In this document: positions 1-11,406 of the stretch, in pieces | Layout: each line of letters begins with the position of its first letter | How positions within the stretch are numbered: the stretch's first letter is position 1 | From: Sycon ciliatum | Taxonomy: Eukaryota > Porifera > Calcarea > Leucosolenida > Sycettidae | Direction: 5' to 3' | DNA: 64,000 nucleotides | NCBI RefSeq assembly: GCF_964019385.1 | Contig: NC_088651.1 | Location: 4,753,610-4,817,609 of the forward strand | Made by a program: the position numbers and the translations under genes | Notes under the pieces: generated by a model | What the model saw: the letters and a program-made list of their open reading frames with translations, nothing else | Databases searched by the model: none | What the model was told of the DNA's origin: nothing

Positions 1-466
1 TTTAGATTGTGTGTTTCCAGAATCGATTTTCAAGCTGACACTGTTTAAGAAAAGAAATATTCAATGAAATGCAACGACAAACATGGCGTTTTCGCAGCGA
101 GGATCATCATAATAATATTTCCGGGGGCTCAAATCATAATTCAAAGCCAACCGGGGCATGCAGTAGCGTAGGAAGTTTACTACGAGCAGGTCCCGTCACC
201 TGCAATTACATGTCCCACAAACATGTAGGTTTGCAATGGGCAAACCAAAGTTATCATGCCACAGAAGCACTCGCGGCCAGCGCCTCGCAGGCAGTCCGCA
301 ACGCCGGCTGTCATCGTACATCGTCCCCAAGCGTGGGAAAATGGCACATGCGCAAGCGTGAGACTCGCAGCCTTGCTGGCAAAGAACAGCAGCGAGACCT
401 TTCTATGCAAACAAATTTGTTTGAGCACCTTGGCTTGCAATATCAGCAGTGTTGTGCGAATTTTCT
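1..466. repeat. Hairpin-rich intronic block, part A, copy 1
   Basis: The block carries many short inverted repeats: GCAGGT/ACCTGC, ACATGT/ACATGT, GGTTTG/CAAACC, and the perfect 16-base palindrome CAAACAAATTTGTTTG. The same block is at 38718-39183 in copy 2, and part of it recurs at 4220-4466. No coding gene is supported. It lies in intron 1 of the kinase. Confidence 0.6.
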
Positions 467-520
467 TGCAAACAAATTTGTTTGAGCACCTTGGCTTGCA
501 ATATCAGCAGTGTTGTGCGA

Positions 521-3500
521 CTAGTGTCTACAGCTAGCATATCATGAGTCGTTTTCAAACAGCAGCACGAGGAGATCCGCGAGCTAATCCGCTCCTCCAT
601 CCGAGAAGCCATTTCCGGGGACGACTCTGGCGAGCCGGATGCTGAGATCGCCTGCGCACAAGACCTGAACCCGGCAGGTACTAGGTAGGCTTGACTCTGA
701 TTTGCCTGTACATGCACCTCCACCACATGCCCACACCCGTCCCCTGTGTGTTGCACATGTGGCCGAGAGAGTGGTGTAGAAAGTGCTGCGAGGAAAGTTC
801 GTAGATTTAGCACTCCTCCTCAGGCTCCTGCGCCCCTCAGCAGTGCCCGCTGAACCCTCAGCCAAACGTTTCAGGCTCGAGAACGACTCGGATGGGTCAG
901 TAGTGCTGGCCCCAGCATAGCAGAAAAAGCGAGAGTCGAGTCTATCGTGGCCTGGGCCGAAGCGTGGGCAGTGTTGTCCATCATTGTAGGCATGCAACGC
1001 ACACACTGCCTGAACAAACTGTTGGTATACCAGCATCACGTCCTAAGGGCGTTAAGCATTCTACCCTCAGCAAGAATCTTCGATCAGCTTTTTGACTACC
1101 CTCATGTTGTGGATGCTCACCTGGGGCAAGAGGGCATGTCTTGATGTCATGCCAAATAAATCGGGTGGGCATCGCTCGATCATGCATCTTTCAGCCCCGG
1201 AAGCTGGTCCGACCGGTGCGCATGCGCTAGTCATGTCTCTTGCATTGTCATTGCTGTTTTGACTCTTGAGCATGCAACTTGCGGAACATTTGTTCCCACA
1301 CAATTTCCTTCCCACCCGCTACCTCAACTCACGTTTCTGGCGCACACATGACGTATTTCTCGCTCAACATGTTTCGGTTGCATATATGGCATCGGGCGTG
1401 TTCTTTATCTCTTGCCAATATATGCTTGCCATGCCTACATGATGCCAAATCGCCATTGGGGTTATACACCCGGTTTTTTCCCTCACTACTACGTCCGTCG
1501 GCGCGAGGGTTTTTTCCCGGCTGGCTTGGTCCAGGAAAATTAATCTGACGGTCCCAAGTGGTTCTGCATCATGGCCTATTTCTGTTATCCGCATGCACAT
1601 CTTTCCCATTTGAGACACACTCTGTTCTCATTGCTTGCTTTCATGCCTCACTCGTGCTTCGGTTCACATCTGGCTGCGGCCAACTACCCTTCAATTTGTG
1701 TGTTGTCGCTATTGCTGTCTATAATCTGTGTGTACCAGTATATATGTGGCGCGGGAATGTATTCTTACAATCCATGAGAATATATGCTCTCAACTGTCAT
1801 GCATACCTTTATATTTAGCATTAGGTGGCTCTACTCAGAGTCATTGGCGGCTCCATGCGGAGTCATTTGCCGACTCCATGCGGAGTCATTTGCCGGCTCC
1901 ATGCGGAGTCATTTGCCGGCTCCATGTGGAGTCATTTGCCGGCTCCATACGGAGTCATTTGCCAGCTCAGCTCTAGCAGTCCGAGCAGAGCTATCATACT
2001 AGTTGCTCGAATCGGCGCTCCCATGGAATGGCATTGCCCTATTCAGACACATCAGTTGGTCCAAGTCCCCCAGTCTTCAGCTCTTCACTGACACGCCTGG
2101 CGTCAGTTCCGGCGGGCTTTACAACACAGCGCGGTTCTATGGCACATGGTCAGCAGACCAGTCGGATGGCCTATTTCGCAGCATTATCTGGCGGGAACTC
2201 TACCCAATTGCCATTGCACTCTCTTTATGGGGAGAACAATGGGCGCATCATGCTGGCCAATGCCAACAAGCAGACTACTTCAATAGAGCACATCATCTCC
2301 GTCAGACGCTACTGATAAAGGCCGGCGACCTAATTAGGGATTCAGTAGCCCCAAGTTCTGCCCGCACATACCCGCCAAGGACTGGGGCGTATCTGAAGCT
2401 GTGTACACAACTGGGATGCCAGCCGAGTAGGCCGTCGTTAAATGACTTGCTTGCATTCATCATCCACTGCGTATCCGGTCACAGATCTAGCGCAACCATC
2501 CCGAGTATATGTATCCGCCGTGAGGTATTACCTCCTCTGCCATGGCGGGCCGTCACACACAACTCGGCACGATAGAGTTACAGCAGCCTTGAAGGGAGCG
2601 GAGCATCAGCAATGGCAGCACCGCCAGCAAGCAGCACCGACACAATGTCAACGCCAGGCTATCACACAATCAGACCGGCAGCAGCTCTTGACCAGGATCC
2701 AGCGCTCCCACTACTGCGAATCGGACAGGTGCATGCTGTGGGCCGCCTTCATGACAGCCTTTGCGAGATTGCTCAGTGAGCGAGGATACTGCCGCCTCTC
2801 CCCGCTCCGCTTCGAATGGCTGCACTCTGACCCTGGTTCAAGTCTCATTCACTGGGACTCAGATCAGCATACGACCCGGGATAACGAAGACCTCCCAATG
2901 TGGCACTGGGGGCCAAGTCATCTTGCAGCCATGGTCCGGCAGCTAGCTCTGCCCTGTCCAAGCAATGCGCAAGTACCACGCTATCCGCCACGCAACGCCA
3001 ACAATGTCACCGCTGTTCATATTCCGAAGTGGGCAATATCTCACAGCCAAAGATGTGAACTACTGGATGACGAGAGCCCTAGGTCCGGGTGTTAGCAGTC
3101 ACTCCCTCAGAATAGGCGGGGCTACTGCAATGGCCGGAAGGAATGCCTCAGCTTGGCAGCTCCAGAAGGCCGGCCGCTGGGCTAGTGACACGTACAAAAC
3201 GTACCTCCGCGTGCCGGCTGGCCTGCCTCTTGGCCAGCAATGGGCCGGCTACGCTGCCATGTGTGCATGCGCGCGCTGCTGGGCACTGGTTTTGTATCAA
3301 TCCTGCCCAAAATACTCTAAGCACTCTGCACCCCCTTATGTAGGAATATGACCTCTCAGTAGCTTGCCCGATTAAGGATCTCTGCTCCAGCCTGGACCAC
3401 ATACTCAAACTCTTTAACGCATTGTGTTGCGCACTGTCGCTGCTAAGCTTATCTGCATGTATGTAGCGCAGCGTTTACTCAACCGCGGAAAGAAAGCAAG

Positions 3501-3560
3501 AAAGGAAATATGGCTAAGAGCAGTGTGTATAAGCGGGGTTGCCACTAACCACTGACTCTT
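521..3560 (+). mobile_element. Fossil tyrosine-recombinase element (Crypton/DIRS-like)
   Basis: This insertion is absent from copy 2. Within about 1990-3350 lies a tyrosine-recombinase catalytic region, recognisable by the C-terminal HSLRIGGATA box followed by GRWASDTYKTYLR, a typical arrangement in metazoan YR elements. Near 940-1140 a short stretch with LVYQHHVLRA and FDYPHVVDAH resembles the small companion protein often seen in such elements. No reverse transcriptase was seen, which favours a Crypton-like or reduced DIRS-like origin. The coding parts fall in different frames, so the element looks broken in about two or more places and is old. Its termini are not resolved. A 55-base direct repeat (404-457 and 467-520) adjoins its left side. 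Confidence 0.6.
1827..1963. repeat. Tandem 23-bp palindromic repeats, six units
   Basis: Five full 23-base units start at 1849, 1872, 1895, 1918 and 1941, with a diverged 22-base unit at 1827. Each contains the inverted pair ACTCC/GGAGT or CTCCAT/ATGGAG around ATGC. The array lies inside the recombinase element, upstream of the catalytic region. Confidence 0.85.
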
Positions 3561-3657
3561 CTTGGGGAAGCAAGCAAAGCCCCTCAGCTGAATGCATTTT
3601 GGAACAATTCTCTGCATGAGCTTTCAAGCACTGGCGGCACGCGCTGCCCAGCAGCAA

Positions 3658-3938
3658 GACCACATGGTCCCAGCAGGACCAGCTGGTCCCAGCAGGACCA
3701 GCTGGTCCCAGCATAGACACATTGTGTCCAGCAGCCGGGCCAATTGGCCCCAGCATACAGCAGGACCGTCCGGTCCCAGCAGTTATGTGACTACCTGCGC
3801 ACAGCCGTGCCCCACATGGGCACAGCAGCATTAATTAGGACCACATGGTCCCAGGCGGACCAGCTGGTCCCAGCATAGACACATTGTGTCCAGCAGCCGG
3901 GCCAATTGGCCCCAGCATACAGCAGGACCGTCCGGTCC
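3658..3938. repeat. Palindrome array, copy 1, unit 1
   Basis: Two successive sets of different short palindromes are separated by CAGCA spacers: GGACCAGCTGGTCC, GACACATTGTGTC, GGGCCAATTGGCCC and GGACCGTCCGGTCC, with a CATGG-centred lead member. Starts are about 19-26 bp apart. A hairpin GTGCCC/GGGCAC separates the sets. Confidence 0.85.
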
Positions 3939-4050
3939 CAGCAGTCTTTTGACTACCTGAGCTGCGCACAGCCGTGCCCCACAAGGGCACAGCAGCATTA
4001 GTTAGGATCATTGGCCTTAATCTCTTGCACTGCCTGCCATCTACCAGCAT

Positions 4051-4141
4051 TGTAACAGAATTTTCTACAATCCCGCTTTGCGGGGCCGCCTGGTATAAAT
4101 GCATTGTTGCAAACAATTCGCAGATTACAAATTCTGTTACA
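4051..4141. repeat. Nested hairpin beside the palindrome array
   Basis: Arms TGTAACAGAATTT and AAATTCTGTTACA enclose two inner hairpins, CCCGC/GCGGG and ATTGTT/AACAAT. The structure recurs at 4979-5069 and, less perfectly, at 39717-39807. Confidence 0.75.
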
Positions 4142-4603
4142 AAAACACTTGATATGATCCAGCCGCAGCAGCTCGGCAACCCCAACTTCCACTTGCTTGA
4201 TGTGCGTGTGGGTGATAAATGTAGGTTTGCAATGGGCAAACCAAAGTTATCATGCCACAGAAGCACTCGCGGCCAGCGCCTCGCAGGCAGTCCGCAACGC
4301 CGGCTGTCATCGCACATCGTCCCCAAGCGTGGGAAAATGGCACATGCGCAAGCGTGAGACTCGCAGCCTTGCTGGCAAAGAACAGCAGCGAGACCTTTCT
4401 ATGCAAACAAATTTGTTTGAGCACCTTGGCTTGCAATATCAGCAGTGTTGTGCGAATTTTCTCCCGCCCACCACAACCCACTTCTAAGTTCTAGCGCCTC
4501 CAGAAAGGGGGGGGAAGCAAGCAAAGCCCCTCAGCCGAATGCATTTTTGAACAATTCTCTGCATGAGCTTTCAAGCACTGGCGGCACGCGCTGCCCAGCA
4601 GCA

Positions 4604-4866
4604 GGACCACATGGTCCCAGCAGGACCAGCTGGTCCCAGCATAGACACATTGTGTCCAGCAGCCGGGCCAATTGGCCCCAGCATACAGAAGGACCGTCCG
4701 GTCCCAGCAGTCATTTGACTACCTGCGCACAGCCGTGCCCCACATGGGCACAGCAGCATTAATTAGGACCACATGGTCCCAGCAGGACCAGCTGGTCCCA
4801 GCATAGACACATTGTGTCCAGCAGCCGGGCCAATTGGCCCCAGCATACAGCAGGACCGTCCGGTCC
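4604..4866. repeat. Palindrome array, copy 1, unit 2
   Basis: This repeats the same ordered series of palindromes as 3658-3938, in two sets, within the second A+B unit. Confidence 0.85.
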
Positions 4867-5397
4867 CAGCAGTCTTTTGACTACCTGAGCTGCGCACAGC
4901 CGTGCCCCACAAGGGCACAGCAGCATTAGTTAGGATCATTGGCCTTAATCTCTTGCACTGCCTGCCATCTACCAGCATTGTAACAGAATTTTCTACAATC
5001 CCGCTTTGCGGGGCCGCCTGGTATAAATGCATTGTTGCAAACAATTCGCAGATTACAAATTCTGTTACAAAAACACTTGATATGATCCAGCCGCAGCAGC
5101 TCGGCAACCCCAACTTCCACTTGCTTGATGTGCGTGTGGGTGATAAAGTGAAATGCATGCTGCTAGATTAGTTATGCTCCAATTTGCATGAATGTCATAC
5201 TGCGCAGCGGTTTTTTTTTCTTTTTTCTGAAAGTGCACATGCCTACATCGAATGGAAGAGAAAAACAACATCAAGAGAACATAGGGGACTACAAAGGGCT
5301 GGTGATGTTGGTTCCATTATGGGAGCCAAGGACCATGTGTTAGCCCTTGCCGATGGTTTTTTCCCCCTGCTCGGTAATCTGTTGCTGTGTCGTACAG

Positions 5398-5557
5398 GTT
5401 GCAATCAAGAAGAGTTTCGAAGATCGGAGGTCATTGGCGGCGCTGGACAGGGAGGCATATGCACTGCGTTATTTTCGCCACCCGGTGATTCCTTTCTATT
5501 TTGCATCCATAGTCACAGCATGGGGGTGGTGTGTTATCCGGGAGCTGGTAGAGGGCG
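5398..5557 (+). CDS. Kinase exon 2, upstream copy
   Basis: This exon is 160 bp with the same borders as its twin. It encodes VAIKKSFEDRR and a helix-C region ending LRYFRHP, closer to the usual kinase pattern than the downstream LRTFCHP. Confidence 0.83.
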
Positions 5558-8500
5558 GTAAGCAGGTTTTGAAATCCAATATAACGTTATCAGTTTTATG
5601 TGCAATTGCAGTGTCTTTCTATTTCTGAAGTCTCGTCACTATTGCCGATACCTCCCAAGGTCTTCCTCACACCAACATCACACGAAGAGTACATGATCAC
5701 CCACCCATAATTATGCGTGATGTGCACATTGTAAGCGATGCTCACAGGCGACGCTTCCCTAATATAGTGCGATGAAATGGCAACAAAATGCATCTGAGCG
5801 TTCCAGCGGTCGCTCTTTCGTAGTCGTACAATACCGTGTTGGGTCTTTGCGATGTGATTGCAACGCTCAAGGGTTCGGGTTTCAGGTCCCAGACCTGTAC
5901 ATGCAGGCACAACTACAAACGCTTGACCTGGGAGCTCTCAGGTGGCCTCTCATCCTGAAGCCAATTCCCCTTTTTCTCTTTCATCGCAACAAACAAACAA
6001 ACAACGCGAAACCCGCCCGTTAAGCAACCTTCATTTCACAATACAATTCCACTAAAAACTATGCCCAGGACAATAATGATGAACCACTGGCAGCTAAAAT
6101 ATGTGTTAGGCCTAACCAGATGTACGGTAAAACCTGTAACTAAAGACCACTATGACTAGCGACCAGCCTGGTACTACAGTAAAACCTGTAACTAAAGACC
6201 ACTATGACTAGCGACCAGCCTGGTACTACAGACCACTTCACCCGGCACGGACGGGCTCACATCCATTATTATGATTGTGCGGTGCAAACCTCTAATTAAG
6301 GACCACCTGCCACTAAAGACCAATTTTTTTGGGCCCCAAAGGGGTGGTCTTCAGTTACCGGTTTTACTGTATTCCAGGAGAATGTAACTTTGCTGGCTAG
6401 CTGCTTGGACTAGACCGCCAAATAAGTGTGGGAACGAAGGCCGACAAGATGCTCGTGACAACGCGGTCGGTGAATGAAGCACAGCGTGAACGTGCTCGAC
6501 AGAAGCAATTCTTCATTCCATCATGTCTCAAAATGTTTCGAAACCTCAAAGGCATAAATTTAACTGACTGCGGCACATATTAGGATCTTTTTTACTGGTA
6601 TCCTGCTGCCTACGTTGACACAAGGACGAATGCGTAATAGCGGGTGGGGCAACACATCTCCTGTGTCTGTGTGCACGGTAGAGTAAGTTATCTGTTCTCG
6701 TTGTGATACTTCATCATTATTATCACTGTACTTAAAACAATAGGAGGACACAAAAAGTGTTTTTACTCCGAGTTTCACGCACTTAGGCCTCGGTCACACT
6801 ACGGCAAGTTTGAAGCTGGACGCAGGGTCAAGTCGCAGCAGTTGACGCAGACGCGGGGTCACACAGTGTTTTGTTTTTCTTGCAGCTGGCGCATTTGTCT
6901 ACGTCACAAAATCACCAGTGAAACTCAATGATGACACGGATTCGCACGGAAACGCCACGGAAACCGGCCTTTTGCTTATTGTACAAAAAATTGTCGGACA
7001 AAGTTTTAAATTTTTTTATTGATTTTTGATTACAAGAAGACGAAAGGTCCACGCGTGCACGATCGTTGTTGTTTCTTTCCGAATTTGAAGCCATTTTCAG
7101 TTGTGTCATGGATCAGGCAAGAAAAGTCCGCATCGCAGCTGTGTTTCTCCTGACTTCGTCATACTAGTTGTCCTTTTTGGCGCTCTTGACGACAACACAA
7201 CACTCACAAGTCAACAGCCTCCAGTTGGCCGATGACCCACTCAGACAACTGGTCCCCTCTTGACTTTATTTTCTTCTCAGAAAACGCCTCGCTCTTCCGC
7301 CAGGTTCGGAGCAGAGCAGCATCGGCCTCGTAGGTCCACGGACTCATCTCGGAAAAAAAGAGGAAACAAAACAAACCTTGAAGAGACGAATGTCGAATCA
7401 TCGTATGACTGCTCAACTCGAGCAACTGTCTTGAAACTAATTTTACTTGAAAGACACTGTTTTTCGCCAAGCGTCACTCCCATCAGCGGCAACGCAGCCG
7501 ATTTCCCCACGTCAGACGCAGCAGCGTCTGACGCTCAAACTTGCCGCTTTTGCGTCAGTTGCCATGGAAAAGCTCATGATTCTGACGCTGACGCAGCATT
7601 TTTGCCGTAGTGTGACCGAGGCCTAAGCGATCATCAGAAAACAGTAAATGAGAAATCTGGATCAGTATTGGTTTATATACCCACAAAGCAAGTGTATATA
7701 GCTGCAGCATGGCGCAAATCTAAAAGTTGAGAATGGCGGCAGTGCCAAGCGTAAATGACTGCATCATGGGGCAAATCTAAAAGTGTGAATGACAGCAGTG
7801 GTGAAAGGTGACAACCACTGTACTTATTCTGTTCTCTGCTTCTAGTTACTCTGGATTTGTCACCAGGCTTTGGCGATCCAACTGAATACCAGGCAGCCAG
7901 AATCTTTGGTCAGTTGGCGGATGGTCTTAGCTACATACATGCATTGGGCACCGTACATGGGTAGGTGGCCTAGTTCTACTTTCTTTACGTAGTTCCACTC
8001 AATCTGCTCTCAGAGATGTTACTCCCATGCTTCTCCGTCTTGACCGTTACTTTTCTTCTTTAATTATTTTACTCAGCATGGTTGGCTAACACCAACATCT
8101 CCCGTACTGGCTGATATTCTTTTCATGTTATGAGGTGTTGTCTATAATATTAATAATAATATTAATGTGGTTGGTCCCCTGGGGGAGGGAAAAAGACCCA
8201 AGTGCCATTAGTATGTGTGGCACGTGTTGTGAGCTGCCTTTGGAGTGAAAACCTTGTCGGCGCCTTCTAGGTTCAGCCCGGTCCCATAGCTCAGTGGTTA
8301 GAGCATTGCTCATGAAAAGCAAGGTCCCGGGTTCGAGTCCTGGTGGGTCTGGCGATGTTTTCTCTTTTCAGGCAGTTCACTTCCCCTACTGTTCATTGGA
8401 ATTTGAAAATCTCCCAATCCTTTCATAAATTTATCACTCTCTTTCACTTCTGGTAGGGTCCAGAAACTGACCGTGGTTGGTCCCCTGGGGGAGGGAGAAA

Positions 8501-11344
8501 GACCCAAGTGCCATCAGTATGTGTGGCACGTGTTGTGAGCTGCCGTTGGAGTGAAAACCTTGCCGGCGCCTTCTAGGTTCAGCCCGGTCCCATGGCTTGC
8601 TCATGACAAGCAAAGTCCCGGGTTCGAGTCCTGGTGGGTCTGGCGATGTTTTCTCTTTTCAGGCAGTTCACTTCCCCTACTGTTCCTTTGAATTTGAAGT
8701 TCTCCCCATCCTTTCATAAATTTATCACTCTCTTTCACTTCTGGTAGGGTCCAGAAACTGACCGTGGTTGGTCCCCTGGGGGAGGGAGAAAGACCCAAGT
8801 GCCATCAGTATGTGTGGCACGTGTTGTGAGCTGCCTTTGGAGTGAAAACCTTGTCGGTGCCTTCTAGGTTCAGCCCGGTCCCATAGCTCAGTGGTTAGAC
8901 CATTGCTCATGACAAGCAAGGTCCCGGGTTCGAGTCCTGGTGGGTCTGGCGATGTTTTCTCCTTTCAGGCAGTTCACTTCCCCTACTGTTCCTTTGAATT
9001 TGAAGTTCTCCCAATCCTTTCATAAATATTAATAATGTTAATAATTATTATAGACAACAATCATTATTATTAAAATAATAATGATTACCTCCTGTGTGGA
9101 CTCATCAGCGCAGCACAGACAAATAAGGCAGAATGAGAGAGAAATGAAAAATGAATTTTCAAAAAGACGGACCGCTCATTGTTTCCTCAAAGAGTCTGCA
9201 CTACTTGGGTCTGGCGGTGATTGTTTCGTATCACGGTTCGTTTGGCATCCACTGGCTCCGCTGCATGCTACACTTCTATTAGGCGCCGTCCACAAATATC
9301 GATATTCTTTAGAGAAGATATTTGTTCGCTTGGGGGGTTAGGAGGGTTTTTGTCCCTGTTCGTCTCGTCCCTTTGAAAAATATCGATCTCTAACTTTGAG
9401 CGAGCACTGTACAAACATGCAGTTGATGATCTACCCAGAGTGGAAGTCAACCCCAACAATACAGCCATGGCAAGGTTGAGAGAGTCAGAATGTGGCAAAG
9501 TAAACCTTGGTGTATGTTGAATTTGGAGTTCCTGTTGGTCCCGTTTCGCGAGGAGATTACACTTCATTAAAAAATATCGACTCCCTGCATACATGTGTTT
9601 CTGTTCGTTTTGAGGGGAGAGGGAGGGAACCAGAGCCCCGGGGGAGGGAGGGGGCCCAGGGCCCGGGGAGATATGAACAAATAATTATCGTTTTGAAAAA
9701 ATATCGATATTTCCGGACAGCCCCTTACTGGGCCGCTATTCATACACTGTAGCTGGTTACATGTTGTCCTTCGTCAGGTCAAGTCGGTAGGAAGCGTCCT
9801 AGCTCTTGTGCCCGAAGCTGCAAACTCCTTCTCCGCTTCTCATTAAATATTTCCTCTACACAAAAACATCCGTTTTGGAACAGGGCTTTCTTTCAGGATG
9901 ACCAGGTTATGAAGACCATGCCGCCGAAATGATTTGGAGCTTAATAACAACATTTAAAAGGGGTCAGCGAGATGCGTTATATAAAATCACTTCTCATGCC
10001 AGGTGCATGAATCTGATTTCAGATTGGAGCGGTTTCTACGTCCGTACATTGATGAGCATATTATATTGGTGCAAGGAATCTTGTCAAGATTTGTCAAATA
10101 TATGCGGCCCAGTTTTCAGGCCTGCATATAGGTGTAATAGCGCAAATGAAAATTCCATAATAAAATGCGATGATATCTCATGGTTGTACCTTTTGTTAAT
10201 CATTGTGTTTCCTCCTCCAGAGATATATGTGCAAAGAATGTCATGGTGACTCCAGAAGGCAACGTTAAACTGATTGGTAAGCAGAATCAACGCCCGTTCC
10301 ACTGCTTGTACTTTATCGTGCATGTACTGTACTGCTCAATGTACTCCAGTCGCGTTAGTCAGTTTTCCTGCTTGCACGATTTCGCAGCCCAGTGTTCGTG
10401 GATATAATTATCGCTGCGCACCACCCAGCCCGTGGTACTTGAGTGACTTGACTGGCTTTCCTCGAGTATCATTAAATACGAGGGACCACGTACCAAGAAA
10501 TCCAGAACAATCATTTACCAGGAAATAAAACCACCCTAAGTGATCAGATCATGTTTAATGAGAAACAAATTACGACCAGCTATTTGTACAGTAGTAGAAT
10601 ATCATCGGTACCTTCAGTCCTCCAAGTTCGGTGACGGGGTGATTTTCATTGTCGAGTTATAGTTCATGAGTTTGTCGCAGTGTCTTACCTGTCTTGGCGT
10701 CAGCCTATAACGTTCGTCACTCTTTGTGGCCGTGGGGCATACTCCTTCGAGTCGTTCCTTAATGTATCACTTTATGACTGTATTATTCCGTTACCTTGGT
10801 AGTCTGTATTGCTATGTATGTCATAATGCGTACCATTTTTTCCCCAGGTTCTTATACTTCTTAGTTCTTTGTCTTCTTTATAAGATTTTTTTAGAGATTA
10901 AAATCTGTTAAATTTGAAACTGCCAAATATTTACTAGTATGATAAAACAAAGGCCAAAGGCTTAAAGCAGCCATTGGGCAAAATCAACGGGTCAAGAATA
11001 TGCGAGATATGCGGAGGTGTAAATTAAGGATCAATCGTAAAAAAACTGGAGCCGTTGTGACCAGTGAAAGCGATAGTTCACTAAACGAACTTGTTGCATC
11101 TCTTGTGTGGGTTATTATCCCTGTTTTATAGATTACGGAAATTGCCGTCCGGGTCTTACAGTGGACGACTATAGAAGTTTTAGCTCCCGCAAAGCCCCGG
11201 AACTCATGTTCGAACCTAGACGCCCAAGGGGGCGGAAGGCGGATATGTTTGACTTGTAAGCACAAATCTCTCTCTGTCTCGCTCGCTGTCTCTCTCTCTC
11301 TATTTCCCTCCCTCTCCCTCTCTCTGTGTCTCGCTCGCTGTTTG

Positions 11345-11406
<62 letters not shown>

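Larger units (their letters stand above)
219..5146. repeat. Tandem duplication of the hairpin-rich A+B block (copy 1 only)
   Basis: Unit 1 (219-4219) and unit 2 (4220-5146) share both ends: each starts at TGTAGGTTTG, and the first ends GTGGGTGATAAA where the second begins. Copy 2 has a single unit (about 38940-39884). Unit 1 is longer because a tyrosine-recombinase element of about 3 kb sits inside it. The block therefore duplicated in copy 1, and the element inserted into one unit. Confidence 0.75.
5558..7845. other. Kinase intron 2, copy 1
   Basis: The intron holds two inverted-repeat elements (6123-6371 and 6783-7626) and a dispersed repeat (7627-7830). I see no gene in 5558-6122 or 6372-6782. 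Confidence 0.7.

Noticed and set aside
1827-1963. CRISPR-like array
   Set aside because: Units are head-to-tail without unique spacers, and the sequence is eukaryotic.
3592-5160. Collagen-like GPAGPAG ORFs across the palindrome arrays
   Set aside because: The Gly-Pro pattern follows from GGACC/GGTCC palindromes, appears on both strands, and breaks between sets.
8278-8352. tRNA genes in the SINE units
   Set aside because: Box A and box B are good, but the anticodon loop lacks U33, the acceptor stem is mismatched, and the body is part of a repeated unit.
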